A DNA stretch of 64,000 nt from Psilocybe azurescens (GCA_023853785.1 JAJIRX010000842.1:53423-117422); one strand, 5' to 3'; counted from the stretch's first letter, positions 1 to 13,385 are shown. The notes: generated from the letters alone by a model not told the origin. Numbers and translations are program-made.

Positions 1-732
1 GAAACAGAGAGCTTATTATGCGAGGCCCAGGTCCCAAATAGCTCCAAATAATCGATTACTAGATCTAACAGGGTTGCTCTGCAGGCCTACTAAGACAGCT
101 GTTTTAAACGTGTTTTCAGCACGCTGAGCGAGGTGATCTCGAGGAATTAGTGTTGCAATGGTGAGTCCAATCTTTTGTCAAGGCACGTCTATGCACAGGA
201 CAACACGGGCTAACGCACCTCATCCCCAGTGATTTTTTCACTCGTTTAGTTGGGGGCCTCAGCTGGGCTAACACCTATCCAGACACACCAGATGTTCAAA
301 ACAATTGGTACAAGACTTATTCTTTAGATCCTCAATTATTTTGGTTAAGTTCTCGACGACATCGTACCTTGCGACAAAAGACGTATTGCCGATAAAAAGC
401 GACTGTATTCTCATTCACTTTTACTTGCCATTTACTTGTGATACCCTAATATTGCCTCTAATTAATACAGTATGAATCAAGGTCCATGTGGAAGACGTAA
501 GACAACAATCGGAAACTCATTGAGTTTCCACGACCTAAACGTTGTATGAGGGCTACCGGTGGGGTGACTATAAGCAAAATTATCTGACCTTTGTGATAGT
601 TATACCGTATTCCATATCGCCACTTTGCGTGTGACTAGATTTCTGATTGTCCAGCTCGTACATAGCGGAGGTGAAAATATGCTGTGGGCGATTTCAATGT
701 CAAGGTCAAAAACAATACCACGATAAGATTGC
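1..732. other. Gene-free stretch, left edge
   Basis: I see no convincing coding sequence here. The few open frames are short and none resembles a known family. The stretch lies downstream of the 3' end of the minus-strand seven-TM gene that stops at 733, so it probably holds that gene's 3' UTR and intergenic DNA. Confidence 0.4.
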
Positions 733-2539
733 TCATACCGCTGGAGCTTCCATTTGAGTGTCCTAATATGAATAATTAGTAGCAAATTTGACAGGACTTT
801 ATTTTCCTTTACCTGTCGGCGACCTGCGGTGGTTGATACAACATTCCTTCTGTGCGAGCTGTATTGAGCCAATTCTTGAAGCTCTTCACGAGCATTGAGT
901 GTTGAAAGAAGACAATTCGTGTACAGCTTGGATAGCGAAAGATCCCATAGGAAGTTTCTATCATATAATCGTCGGATTAGAAGGAAGCGAAAGCATGGCG
1001 ATTCTCTTACAGTGCAGTATGCTGCATTAAATTGTGTAGGGCAGTTATCAGCTTCTATTTGGAAGTGAGGACCTGAGTCTCAGAACGTACGGGGAGAGCT
1101 ATACAACAGAGTCGTGTGAGATACTCGTATAGCAAAATGAACCAAATTTGATTATGAAACTCACACATAAAGAAGATCACATCTCCTATGGCAAAGAACG
1201 CCCTAAGCAGTGTCTATCAGTATCCCAAATTGGCGCTGAATGCATCAGGCCTACGTGAGCATTCCGGTTTGCACCGTCACTGCAAAAAATAATTAATCTG
1301 TTGGTCAAGTACAGCTATGAATATTCATCGGGACTGACTTCGGATGATCTTAGAGATAGCGTCATCAGTGGCAATGAAGCCTGTCCTGCGCTTGGACTAC
1401 GAAGAATGTCACGATGGATTCTACAGGTTGCGAAGACCTGACGCACCAAGGTCAATACCAATACGGTGGTAATCAAGATATCGGCGACACTAGCTGATAA
1501 CAACCAAACCAGGGCTGGCCAATGAAGCTCTGGCTTGCGAGAAAACAGCTTAATCTTGACGAGTAGAACTGTGGTATATGTCCCTCCGCCTTGACATTAA
1601 TCGGTTCAGCACATGGATACTTGGGAGATCAATTGAATATCGTTACCCAAGGAGACAAGAGATAGGACGACCACAACGATGGCGAGCACATTTGATTTGG
1701 TTAGTAGCTTGATTCTCCACGCAAAAAAAGATTTGGATAGGTGTAGATATGGCGACCTGAGATGTTCTCTTAGACTAAAGCGAAAAGTGGCGATAGGATA
1801 TCACTCACAATAAGAACGGGTTCTAAAAATAGATAAATGAATGAAGGGTATAACAACGCAAGGGGTTCATAGCTCACCGGAGGCAAATACTACCGGATGC
1901 CGACAGGCAGGTCAGTCGGGTCCACGTGGAGGGTAACATAGAAACCCACATGTAGGGAAAAACTTCGTCGCTTCCGGTAGACCTAGAGTTTAGAAAAATC
2001 ACATCAGTCTGAATAGCCGAGCTTGCTGTGGGATACCGGGAGATAACTACCAAAATTTTGAATGAGTGGTTGATACATCATCGCCATATCGCAGCCAGTG
2101 TTCACGGACTCGAGGATGAACAGATACAGGACCTGAATGAATTAATCAGTCTTCTAAAACTATGCTGCTGATGAGACCAGCAATTCTTACCAAGTACTTT
2201 ATCCATGGTGCATCCCTGAGTAAAGTATAAGGACAAGGATGAGATCATTAGGAAAGAACTGACCTCTTAAAGGTGATATAGTAGTGGTATGTCTATAACC
2301 GTTTATTAGGATCTGCGCACTCTGAGACCAAAATATCACGAACTTGAACCAATAAAACCTGAAAAATTCGAATGAGTTGATTAATTTGATCGGTAAGAAG
2401 TCAACTACACCGCACCCCATACAAGATCATGTTGAAGAAGACGCCTATGAGCATCGGTCCAAACCTGCAGGACGTTTCGTCATCAATGAGTACGCAAACA
2501 AGCCAGAAGAAGGACTTACGATAATGTAACGTTCACCAT
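733..2539 (-). CDS. DUF6534-like seven-transmembrane protein, multi-exon
   Basis: This is a polytopic membrane protein of the large basidiomycete family usually labelled DUF6534; its function is unknown. I assembled it from about nine short exons. The start exon reads MVNVTLS, followed after an intron by FGPMLIGVFFNMILYG, the usual N-terminal segment of the family. Later exons give DAPWIKYL, LYLFILESVNTGCDMAMMY, FFAWRIKLLTKSNVLAIVV, a helix ending in SASVADILITTVLVL, then TGFIATDDAISKIIR and TVQTGML. The conserved tail SKLYTNCLLSTLNA is followed by a last short exon ending DTQMEAPAV and a TGA at 733. Introns are about 50 nt with GT..AG borders. The order and spacing of family motifs make the identity firm, but the borders of the second to fifth exons are only approximate. 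No stop codon is needed inside the assembled exons. Confidence 0.75.
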
Positions 2540-4519
2540 TCTTGCAGTCAAAGGAATGTGAAGGTGCGAAGGAGAGCAGACGCCAATACAAGGGAGATAG
2601 AAAGGTCCTCCGTTCCACTCATCCAACGGCTGGTTTTAACCAAAGTAGTAAACGTCTAGTCAAGACGTGCGTGTGCAAATAGATGCGAGGATTTACGATG
2701 CACAGTTCCCACTGAGGACAGAACCTCCTTGACGGGTTGAATATGATGAGAATGGAGCAGCTCGGGAACAAAATGTCAAAAGACTCTTACCTATCAGCTC
2801 ACACCACTTATACCGAGCGATAAAAACAGGTCCCGAAGAAGACGAGAACATAGGAGTCCACCCTGTCCCCGCGGCCCCTCCCCAGTGGCCGTGATTCTGA
2901 TTATATTCTATTTATAGAGGGCCAGCATAAGGTGGTCGAGCATTTCTCCATAGACGCCCTCTTCTATTTGATTATCACCCGCTGCATATCGCGCCATTGG
3001 CAAAGCAATTCTAAACATCGGGTGCTTTAGTGAATTATAAATAGATTTTATTGGCACCCATCGTACCCGTTCGCTCTGGGTCAGTTCCTATCAGTACCTA
3101 GTAAGCGTAGGTACGTCCAGGTCCATGTACTGAATTGATCGTTGGGCCACGCTAACTGCCTTTGAGATATTTAAATACTGTCACAATTACCACGCGCAAT
3201 GGAATGCGCGACTTTTAATATTAAAGCCGACTGTTACCGCCGTGCGTATTAAATCCTCTCATGATCGATACAATCCAGGTAACAAGGAACTTCAGCGACG
3301 GATAGGAAGCCTCTCACGACTTTCAATCAAGTTGTAACCCCTCAACATATTTCCAAATTCTCCGAACGGGTCTAAGAATCGTGATCTGCTGACAATGCTT
3401 AACCTTGTCAACACTTCAGTTTGTGCCAACTGCGACTGACATTATCATACTACATTATACGCAGGTCCTCAGTCTGGTCACAGGAAGTGATAGCTTCTTC
3501 AAGGTACTGCAAGTCGCCCAATGCTTAAAGCTAACCTGTTTTTGACATTACTCGGTGATACTTTGATTCAATTTTCAATTCAATTACCAGCAAATATCAG
3601 AATAATACCCATCAAATCATACGAATAAGACCTCGGGCTTTCTTGAGGAGCACATGGAGGTCAGTCTTTTCCAATATCTAAATTCTGATACGGCTAAGTC
3701 CTTCAGACAATTTTTTTGATACATCTATACTATACATTACAAAGTCGCTTATTTCCATAGCCGCCAGTGTTTCTGTAAACAAGTCTGATGTCGTTTTGAA
3801 ACCTTGCCGCTACCATCTAGACCCCGTACTTGCAGGCCGGGCTTGATACTAAAAAACAGGTACACCGCCGAGCCGCTAAAAGAGATCTATAGATGATTTC
3901 AAGGACAAGTGGGAGTTCACTTACCATTTTTGTTTCGTTTTGAACAGTTTTGGAACGGTGTACTGCCACTGTAAGTCCAGTCGTAGATCAGTCCTCACGG
4001 TCAAGATTGAAGCGTAGCCCGCTGATAACGGATGTCAAAGCTGATATTGATAGCAAACTATTTTCAATTTGAAATAATAATGTTACAAAGTTGACAGAGA
4101 AGCACTGCGTTTTTACTTATGTTAATGGACTTCATCTACAGATTGCGAACAATTTCAAGGCCGAGACACTCGTCTTGACTAATGTGTTTCCTTTTGCCAA
4201 ACCAGAGGTTTCTCTTCTCAACAAGTTATAATTCTGTATCTACCACCCTCGACTTCCGGCGCTCGGTAGGGGTGAAGTACACCGTACCAAACATGCATCA
4301 AATGCGCGACAGTGGCGCACTGCGCGTGGAGTGAGAGTGTGATGGCCACACTGTTAAACATCTGTCATCGTTAGCTCTGTACCTGCATGAATTCATTCAC
4401 TCAGAAATGTCCATGTAAAAATTACATTTAATAGATTATGCCAAATACTGATAATTAACAAATCGCAAAGCCTGAGCCATTCTCAGCCTAAATTATGTAC
4501 TATTGGATAATAGAATGAT
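2540..4519. other. Intergenic stretch without recognised genes
   Basis: AT-rich DNA between two minus-strand genes. It should include the promoter and 5' UTR of the seven-TM gene that starts at 2539. I see no family-like peptide, RNA gene or repeat structure in it. Confidence 0.4.
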
Positions 4520-6489
4520 CTAGAGAGCGTAGACAAACCATGCAGAGCGATCTCCTAATCCAGGCTTCTCCTGTTCGATTGTGGATGAAGCTCTGATGAC
4601 CTCTTTCTTTTTATTTTGGTCCCAGAGGTACCACGTGTTTAGACCTGCGAAAACTCCCATAATAATGGCGAAAGAAAGAAGAATCCTCGTAGCAAGGATG
4701 TAGTGCGGCGCAGGTGACAAGGACCCCAAGAGCCATGTCGCAAGGATACCACCAGAGTTGGTCATAATGAAACCGATAGCGATGGCCGTTGCCCTCCGAG
4801 TGTAAGGAGCGGCGTTGTTTGCACTCCATGTAGACAGGCTTGGAGCTGCCAGATACGTTCCAGTAATAGAGAAGAACAAAGATGCGTATTGAATCTTGTG
4901 CTTCGTTGATTCTAGGAAGAATTAAGTAACAATTTTAGGACAACGCTATGGCGAACGTACTTAAGAACATTGCAAATCCAATCACGGCAAGTATTGAAGC
5001 AAATATAGTGACAAGCCCACGGCATCGGTAGCGATCGGATACGAAGGCTCCAATCATGGAGACTAGATGGGTGATTAGGAGCTGGTACCGCTACGTTAGA
5101 CCCATAACTCACCAACAAACGCAGTTGCAAGGGTGGTACGCTCATGAGCTGAGCTCTAGATGCCGTATAGCCAAGACCTTGTACAATAGAAGGAGTGAAG
5201 CTAGAGCGGATGATGTTAGACAGCAAAACCGATATATAAATGATGGTCGTACTAGGCTAGTCCATATAGAATCGTTCCTAAAATTGATGAAATGAGCAGC
5301 ATTCCGAGATATAGAACAACAAAGTCTCACCATCGAAGAAGAACATGATAGCCAACATCCATACCTGAGGTAATTTGAACGCCATGCCGACCTCTCTCCA
5401 GCTGAAGCTATCAGCAGCATCATTCGTTCCGGTAGCACCATCCCGCTTGAGAGCTGAGACTATATAGTCTTTCTCATCGGAATTCAAGAAGCGAGCGTGA
5501 GCGGGAGACCTTGGTAGGAGGAAGTACGACAGAACACCAAAGACGACAGTGAACAGTCCTTCCAGAATAAAGATCCAAGCCCACCCAGGACGGCCGCCAA
5601 CGCCGTTCATCTTGATAATCCCAAAAGCCAACAACCCTGAAAAAGCACCAGAGATTGAGGCTGCAGAGAAGAAAGCAGACACCCTAGATTAGAAACGGGT
5701 CTCAATAAGCCTGCATTATTCATATGAAGCGCAAGGCTAACCTCCACTGAAGCTTTTGTCGGGGATAGAAAAAGGATAAATATAGCACCAATCCGGGGAA
5801 TACTCCACCTAAAATTGATGCGAGCCAGGGTCAATTTCATAGATTAACGAGCATCTGTCACTATACCTTCGAAGAGACCCAGGAAGAATCGGCAAGCTAG
5901 AAGTCCATGATATGTTTTAACTACCCCTGTGAACAGGAGAATTTGCTTATTATGCATAGTAGACGATGAAAAATGAACAAACCTTGCAACGTGGTAACTA
6001 TGCCCCAGAGAGTCAACATAGTAGGTAACATTAAGTTGGGTCCGACAGCCTGGTCGATTGCCATTTCGTAAGCCTACATTAAAAGTATAGTCAAGCGATA
6101 TTATACATACCTTGAGTAGCAAGTTGGACGGCAGTTCCGCAACAATGTACGGAACGTAGGTCACAGTTAATGCGATACTATATTGCTTATTGGTCATCTT
6201 GAGGTTGGGCTGAAGGCCGGCGACTCTCGCGTTTCCAATGTTAGAGCGATCCTTGTAACTGTTAGATGGTTGACATTAGTATAACTGACTGGAGATCACT
6301 CACCAAGAACGATAGAAGATAGAACATTGTGACAACGGGGAGGATGCACAGATCTAACTTGCGCCAAATCCGTTTCTCCAGAACTGGGTCAACATCTCTC
6401 AACGTAACCGGAGAGGCACTACTGACACTACTGCTAGTGTCGTTGAGCTTCTCTGGATCCCCAGAAGTTCGAGAAGAGACCTTGTCCAT
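4520..6489 (-). CDS. MFS permease of the allantoate/nicotinate (Dal5/TNA1-like) family
   Basis: A twelve-helix plasma-membrane symporter of the anion:cation symporter branch of the major facilitator superfamily. In fungi these import nicotinate, allantoate, vitamins or other organic anions; the substrate here cannot be read from sequence. The start ATG opens a hydrophilic leader followed by helix 1 (LPVVTMFYLLSFL). The next exon begins with the family signature DRSNIGNARVAGL, then a helix with YVPYIVAELPSNLLL. Further exons give CRFFLGLFEG, the loop before WAWIFILEGLFTVVFG, and a final large exon (4520-4879) with the last helices and a charged tail ending WFVYAL. About eight introns of 45-60 nt separate the exons, and all visible frames join without internal stops. 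The gene appears intact. It has no obvious functional link to its neighbours. Confidence 0.85.
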
Positions 6490-8940
6490 AATTTGAAGAT
6501 TAAAGGACGCCGTACAGCAATAGAGGTGGAAGGTGAAGTTTTCTGAAACTCATCCAGGTTATGAATACTTCGGCTGGTGTGTGACCGTGGAATGAGTATA
6601 GAGAAGAACCACGATTGTAAAGAAGTGTTTATTCTGGCCCTGCAGGTACGGCTTCGTCGGTTAAGTAGAAGCGGCAGATCTGATCTGTCGCCTACTTTGT
6701 ACCTGTTGTAAACACGAAAATTGATCGCGAAATGGCTTGAAGCTTCAGTTTTATTGCGGAATGACATGTGAAGGACGGTCTGCCATAAGGAAGAAATATG
6801 CTAAATTTAGAATATCAGAATTTGTTAAAAAATCCGACGACTGCAAGTCTGGATTTTGGAAAAGACAGAGCTAATTAACGGTTTAAACTATGCCTCCCAT
6901 ACAGGGGTCAACTGATGTCTTTAAAAAATAATAGTCACTACTCGCAGGGTAGCGCCTAATAGTTCCCTCGCTGACACGTACTTAGTGTCCCACACTGGAC
7001 AATTCTCGGCAAGTAGCACTGGATGAGCTGAACCTTCGAGCTATCGATTAAGAAAAAATTCCTCGGTCCCCATCAAGTCCTCTCATCTTCGTGTTTCATA
7101 TCACCACCTGAGGATCGGACCATCTACACGAAATATGAATGACAAAGACTACAGATGCGAACACTATCGCATGTTCTCGTAGATTGTCAACACACAAAGA
7201 GGGGTCCACATAATCGCTTTCTCACATAGTGTATAGAAAATGTCCAGCAAGCTCCCAACGCTGCTCATGGTTGCAGAGATACTACTACTAGATAACCCGA
7301 GATTTACTTTGAGGTGACACTGGCAGGCGACCTTGGGCTCCTTACTCGGGAAAGCCTCGTATGCCCGGCCCCCGGTCTCTGTGTGAGAAGATCAATTTGG
7401 GCATGGGCCAATATCAAAGTGGGAAATATACTGTAGAGGGAAAAGCTTAGGCAGAAACTGTGTTGATTAACGTAATCTAGAATAGGATGATGTCAGATAG
7501 ACGACTTAAAAGCCTACGTAACGAATGGATGACAGACCGACCAAGATAATAGACTACATGCCAGCTGATCTCAACGATGTATGCACAACTCGAATCTCCT
7601 TTTCTCTCTTTCGAGCTCGGATTTCAGCCTATTGAAGATCTGTTGAGCTCTGCTATTGCTTCTTCGGATGTCTATTGAGGTGGTATTGCCATCGATGGTG
7701 CGGAGGTTGAGTGGTTCAAGCAGTTGACACGATTCAACTACCGGATGATAAACCCTTCTCAGACGCAACTGATCCGACATTCTGCTCTCTGGTGGGAATA
7801 AATACGTTGACCAACAAAACAAACAGGACACAGTTTTCTTGTATGAGAGTCGGACAGCATGTGGCATGCTACCAGTGGCTGCCACGCACTGTCGGTGTCC
7901 ATCAATCAGAACTTTGAAGTGGGCCACTCACCAGAGCTTAATCAGTAGACCACCTGAGTAAGAAATATGTGATCGGGTGATTACCGAAAACATTTATGGA
8001 GAGTGTTGATATCCTCAGGTCAGTAAACTAGTCGCAGGGTGATAAGGACCAGTCCAAGATGATAGAGTCAGCTACAGGATTCCGAGTATACAACATGTCT
8101 GCAGCAAGTATTACAGAGCCCATGGAAGCTGCTACGTCCGTATATCCTGAAACAGGGTAGCAAAATGGACCAACCGATTCGATGTGCCGACCTGGGGAGA
8201 AGTTTTGATAGCTGTCCCCCTCGAGGTTATCATTCAGGTAACAGCAGTGGGTATGGTACCTATCGTCTGCCATCGATCGCTGAGAAGATGGATAGACAGT
8301 GTCTAGACATGCAGTGAATTCCACGTTGAAGCCGATTGAAGACAGTGATACAGTTAACAGCGCCAGTTGGATGGACTTTCGGCACAAACTGCATGTGAAT
8401 TTGTACTAGGAGCTGATTTGGAAGTAAATGAATGACCCAGGGCTGAGATACCTCTAAGCTTGGCTGATCGCTAAACATATTATATGGATGGTGCTTAAAT
8501 TTAGGGGCTATGCACGTCGCGTGAACCATCTACTTGACACGTCATAAGCGTGTTTCACACGGTCACAAAACGCTTTGAATCAACTTTGAATCAAATCGTC
8601 AACGTTTCAATGCTTTGACATAGCTTCATCTCGTTCCATCTACTCTTTGGTTCTTTACTATCCTAAAGCATACTATGATTACTATTCTTTCATGTTCATG
8701 GTTGATTTCGCATCCATGACTGTCTAGAAACTTACTATTATCCACTGTTGATCCACTATGCAACTGTTGAACCAACCGGGACAGTGGACAGCCAGCCTAC
8801 TTTTGACGGACTTGGAAGGACCTCACATTTTATTCGGATCATGGATGCTCGGGAAGTTGAAAAAACAAATGCTGTCATTCATCCGAGCTGCCTATTGCGA
8901 TAGAAATATTCTCGACTACTGTAATAAAAGATGAGACGAC
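6490..8940. other. Long stretch without recognised genes
   Basis: The first part should hold the promoter of the MFS gene starting at 6489. Open frames at 7571-7927 (-) and 8028-8529 (-) are about 90-120 codons long, match no family I know and lack convincing flanking exons. I do not call them genes. No RNA gene or repeat stands out. Confidence 0.35.
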
Positions 8941-8989
8941 TTTGGTCTTAATGCCAGCCCTCTCGCTCCTCGCACGACACGCCTGACGT

Positions 8990-9870
8990 GGCTTCCCTTA
9001 TTTACTTGATCTATCGCCAATTGGAAAATATATAAACCTCAAGATGACGCTCATGCACGCGTTTTCTTGTCCGTCAATATCGTCAAATTGCACGGACAGC
9101 GTAATTGTCACGGTGCCCATAGTGCACCATCGAAACCACAGAGAAGAGAAGAGCAGCTTTGCGCCTCCCTTCGGAAACAATATTTCTCTATCTCACAGAA
9201 GAAACTCGACACACGCTTATGCTTGAACACTTTAGACTCGTACTATGGCCTGTCCCTCTCAACGCTCTTCAATTCAAGATATGCCTGTTACTCTCGCTCT
9301 CAGGTGCTCTTTCTATCTGGATTACCGTAATCCTTTATCCGCTTAGTAACCATCTTATACGCTGGCTCTGTCCCAGGAGCGAGAACTATGTTCTTATGGA
9401 TCTGTTAATGGGCCACAATCCTTCATCGAAATCTGTTCAATTGTCCAATGCGAAATGCAGGTCAAAAATGAGCTGTCGATTACAGTGCATGATTCATTGC
9501 CAACAGATCATCGAGGCATTGATAGATCGTGGTCAACATCGATATCGTTGGTGGTTGGCAAGTTATCCTCTATGTCAGCATGACAAGGGGAAGTTAAAAC
9601 ACATTTCTCTCTTTTGTACGTTTCTCGGCAACGACTGGAGAAATTACTTGGGACTGAAGTCAACAGTTCGACAGGGTTGTCTGAAGTCTTTGAGCTTGCC
9701 GCTTAAACGGACGACTTCAATGCAGGATGGAGATAATAAACTGAAGCTCACTTATTACCGGAGTAGGGCTCATTCTTGTTCCAAAAATCCCAGCATCGAC
9801 GACGACGACGACAAAATGTTAAGTAGCAGTCTAGTCAACACGGTGAATTATAAAGCCTATTACAGGTGAT
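8990..9870 (+). CDS. Possible plus-strand gene, unidentified, exon structure unresolved
   Basis: A TATA-like AAAATATATAAA at about 9026 lies upstream of several overlapping plus-strand frames. An ATG at about 9244 starts MACPSQRSSIQDMPVTLALR, followed by a plausible intron (gtgctc..gcttag). Downstream, peptides of ordinary composition appear in more than one frame, for example one containing FIEICSIVQCEMQVKNEL and one containing VSRQRLEKLLGTEVNSS. The longest single frame (9159-9869) reads through the predicted intron and is probably not the true protein. An acidic run (DDDDD) lies near 9795. I do not recognise a family. Transcript data would be needed to say whether this is a live gene. Confidence 0.25.
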
Positions 9871-10018
9871 TACATGCATGGGCACGAGTGTGTTAACCAG
9901 AACGCGCAGCTTCGTCCTTCGAGTCGACCACAATTCGCTAACCGGCCAATTCACAACTCCAACTTACGCCCTGGCACCTCACGCCTCCGGAGTCCGATTC
10001 CAACACCAACAACTATGG

Positions 10019-11610
10019 TCAAAAGCCCCGACCCCCATTCGCAGACGAAGCCATATTCTCCAACCTGCAAAGCGCCTCATTTAGATCCTCCGGATCGAGA
10101 TACCTCCTCGTCATGAACACAGCCGCCATGTCTTTCGCGCTCTGCGAAAGCGTGCGCGTGCGCACATTGTCTTGTTGGTTCGAATTCTTTGGCGAGTCAC
10201 TATTAATATGGTGCGAGTTCGACGCCGAAGGCGCAGGTGCAGGCATAGGCACGGTAACGAGCACATGCACGGGGCTCGACACCTTCGCAAAGTCCGGGTA
10301 CGCCTTCCACTGCGCGCGCGGCTCGGGCTCGTCGGGAAGTGCGAGCCGCAGGAAGTCGACGACGTGCTTGAGCTGCGAGCGCGTGAGGCGCGTGGTGATC
10401 ATGCTTTCGCTGTCGTCGTCCCTTTCTTCACCGTGCATCTCTTGCTCTCCCTCGCTGTCGGTATCACCAACCGTGTACCGTATGGAATGCGGGGGCCCAA
10501 GCATCATGTTAAACATCGCCACGTCCCTCTCCCTATCGTGGTCCGCCCACGACGAGGCGTTGTTCAGCGGTAGACGCCGCCGCGGGTCGGGCGTCTTGCG
10601 CCGGTAGTCCTCTCTCGGCTTCTTCGTCCTGGGGGTGAGCGGGGTGAGCCGGATGACGTGCGTTGGGTTGACAGGGTACGGATTGTTCCAAGCGCGATTC
10701 CGAGGTTTGCTGACCCGACCGCCAGAGGATGAAGGGGGAGGGAGAGCGGAGAACGACGCCGCTTCGTATTCCCCGTCTGAGAACGCGATGGATATACCGG
10801 GTTTGGGGAAGTGCATCGCGTGCATCGTGGGTAGTGGAGGCTGGACGCGTGCGTTCCTTGCTTGCGTTCGAGTTCGAGTTCGAGTTCGAGTTTTCTGGGA
10901 ATGGGAATGGGATGCTGAGTAGGGATGCGGATAGGGATAAGGCTGGTATTTAAGGGTGATGGGGTTGTACGGTTTGACAGCCTGGAGGCGGGCCTGGTAG
11001 CGGGTCTGGTACCTTATGCTATACACAGCAGGAGGAGGGATGGGTTTTCTTGTCGTTCTTCTGGTAGCGCCTTGGGCTTTGGCCCTAGCTTCGGAGGTGA
11101 CACCGTCGGCGCTGCGGCAACGGGAACTGGTATATCATCTGGAGACACTAGATCAGGCTGAACAGACAGCGCTCTGCGCCGTTCACACTCTCTTCTTGCT
11201 TCGTGCATCATGGCGCGAGTCTTTGAGTGGGCCGGTGGGGAGTCACGGCAAGCTGCAGGGACCGATTTCGAGTCCTCATCAACTGGAGCGTCCAAGTTGG
11301 ATTTGGATTTAGCTGGAGTAGGCGTTTTTCTTCGCATTTTTCCTTGGAGGGCGATCACTCCTGGGAGTATGGCGGGCGCCAATGGTGGGAGGGGCGGTGG
11401 GGGACCGGAAATGGGACGAGAATGAGAATGTGTGCTGGAGATCGAGTTCCTTCGGTCTCTGCTGGGAGGGCGTGTATGCCCATTATTACGACTATGCGGT
11501 GCACCAGCTGTTTCTCGAGTGGCTTTGGCGATCACGCGAGAGTTCCGGTGTGAGGGGTATTCGGTATCGACGTTCTCTTCGGCCTTTCGTAATGTGTATG
11601 CTAGGGTCAT
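10019..11610 (-). CDS. Disordered proline/arginine-rich protein, probably two exons
   Basis: Two overlapping minus-strand frames almost certainly form one gene. The upstream part (11,610-11,014) is rich in Pro, Ser, Arg and Ala and opens MTLAYTLRKAEENVDTEYPS. The downstream part ends at a TGA at 10,019. Its first frame begins at a GTG, which argues for a splice junction rather than a separate start. A 110-nt intron from about 11,024 (GTATAG) to 10,915 (CTCAG) would join the frames in phase, but this is one of several options. After a TRTRTRTR repeat, the downstream part has a more ordered C-terminal region with ITTRLTRSQLKHVVDFLRLA and a last helix around YLDPEDLNEALCRLENMASS. This end is the best candidate for a conserved module. 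No known domain is recognised. GC content is clearly higher than in the flanks. Confidence 0.55.
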
Positions 11611-11726
11611 GGGATTTTGAAGGTGGAGGAAGGCGCTGCGAGAAATTTACTCAATCAATGAATGTTCAGCTCGTGGAGAAGCAGATGGTGTGTGTTCAAG
11701 AGGAACAAGGAGCATTACTCAACCAG

Positions 11727-12260
11727 GTTATAGGACACATAATAACAGGACCCGACGAACGACAGCGACGACAATAACATCGTGTCCCGACATCCAACAA
11801 TAGCGCTTCGAGACTTCGTAGGTGGAACAAGGGGTGTGGTGGGGCCCAAGCGACGAGCCGCCAAGCAGTGGCATTCGTGACTTGCAAATTCAAATTCGAT
11901 CACCCACAGATCTTATCTTATTTTATTCGACTTGTCTCTGCTTTTGACTTACTGAATCACGAACGGACCGCAATTTGGACAGGAACGGCGACTAGGTGAC
12001 AAAAACGTTGCATTGATATTCAACACACACATGCAACCTCCTCTCGTTGAGTTGTCGCGTTTCGAATCTTCAGAATCTCCAAAGGCCGCACGCGCTATGC
12101 TTGCGACGAAGAAATCACGCAGATTGTCGAGTTGCTGTCAAGCGCCAGCCCAGAAGAAAACATCGCAGAACAAGTTCGTTATCGAAAGGAACACCTTGCA
12201 AACAAACACACGTATTTTTGGCATCCGCGTTGTCGCGTTGCTCATTAGCACGAGGAAGTC
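11727..12260 (+). repeat. Degenerate direct repeat, copy 1, with coding remnant
   Basis: This segment is repeated in the same orientation at 12,931-13,385. Shared stretches include the one around CGAGACTTCGTAGGTGGAAC and CAAGCAGTGGCA, and the one around CCCACAGATCTTATCTTAT. Within copy 1 a plus-strand frame at about 12,075-12,250 looks protein-coding: it includes YACDEEITQIVELLSSASPE and ends with HPRC.. before a TAG. I do not recognise the protein. The corresponding part of copy 2 is shorter and stops early (..EIAEIV). The two copies have diverged by substitutions and indels, so the duplication is not recent. Confidence 0.55.
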
Positions 12261-12930
12261 ATATGTATATTCCATTGGGTTGTTTGTTACGTTCGGTGAA
12301 TTACTTACTAGCCCCAAGTACATCAACACAAAGAACCCACAGAAAGCTTGGGGGCCTAGTTGCATTGTTATTTTTTGACGCTGGGACTTTAGGTGAACAT
12401 GTCGGAATGAAGTCGGCTGTCAAAGTAACAATCCAAGAACACATCGCATGCACACTCCTTTCCTCACCCGGTGATCGTGTTTCTGATTTTTGGAAGATTC
12501 ATCGTCTGCAGTTGTAAGATCCCTATGCCTGCGGCGAGTCTAAGTTCCTACCGAAGGTTTGTGTAGTTTACTAAGAAGATCATTGAATTCATCTGATATG
12601 ACGGATCCCATTTAGGCGCCCACCATTCTTTGTATAGGAACATTTTTGGAATGTGTTGATTTCACACCCTTAAGTTAGAAAGAGTGACGCAAATCTGATA
12701 CAGTGGTATAAAATGCTGCAGGTTAACAATATCAACTTTTTGTTCAAGTCCTGTATTCCTTCGGGATGTCTATGTGAGTGTCGTAGACTATGAACTTAAA
12801 AGGTGAAGGATGAAGACTAGGGGGAGCAGTTATTTCAGTTGAACAGAGCTCAGCTGGCCAAGAGGGAAATGATGGTAAGATGGTGCGTGTTGTCGAGAGA
12901 AACAGGAAACACAAAACGTGATTGATCGAC

Positions 12931-13385
12931 AAGGTTGTATGTAAGAAACATAGTAACAGGGCTCAACGAGCGACGACGACAATAGCACAGAGACGCGACA
13001 TTGAGCAATAGCGGTTCGGGACTTCGTAGGCGGAACAAGGGATGTGATGGACTCGAGCGACAAGCCAAGCAGTGGCACTCACACTCACGACTTTCATTAT
13101 TATGATTGACTCAACGAAGTTCGATCGCCCACAGATCTTATCTTATCTTATCAACCTGACTTTCCTGCATTGCCACGGGGCCAAGTCCTCACGGAATGCT
13201 CGTGTTTCCGACTTGAATGGGTGCCTCCACCGCATGTGCTGTGCTTGCAAGCTCGAAGCCCGCTATTATGAAGAGATCGCGGAGATTGTCTAAAAACGCA
13301 GGACAGAACGTAGGTCGAAGAAGAGACTTTCAAATCTCTACCAAATACATACTTATATGTTCTTCTGGCACCGTCGCGTTAGCTT
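12931..13385 (+). repeat. Degenerate direct repeat, copy 2
   Basis: Second copy of the segment at 11,727-12,260, offset by about 1.2 kb. It keeps the block CGGGACTTCGTAGGCGGAAC, the block CAAGCAGTGGCACTC and the block CCCACAGATCTTATC. Its coding remnant (CCACKLEARYYEEIAEIV then TAA, near 13,230-13,294) aligns loosely with the frame in copy 1. Neither copy shows terminal inverted repeats or a target duplication. Confidence 0.5.

Noticed and set aside
8028..8529. Minus-strand open frames of 90-120 codons
   Set aside because: No recognisable motifs; overlapping frames of similar quality exist, so coding cannot be supported.
10855..10895. GTTCGA hexamer run as a possible regulatory repeat
   Set aside because: It encodes the TRTRTR stretch of the minus-strand gene and is explained as a coding microsatellite.
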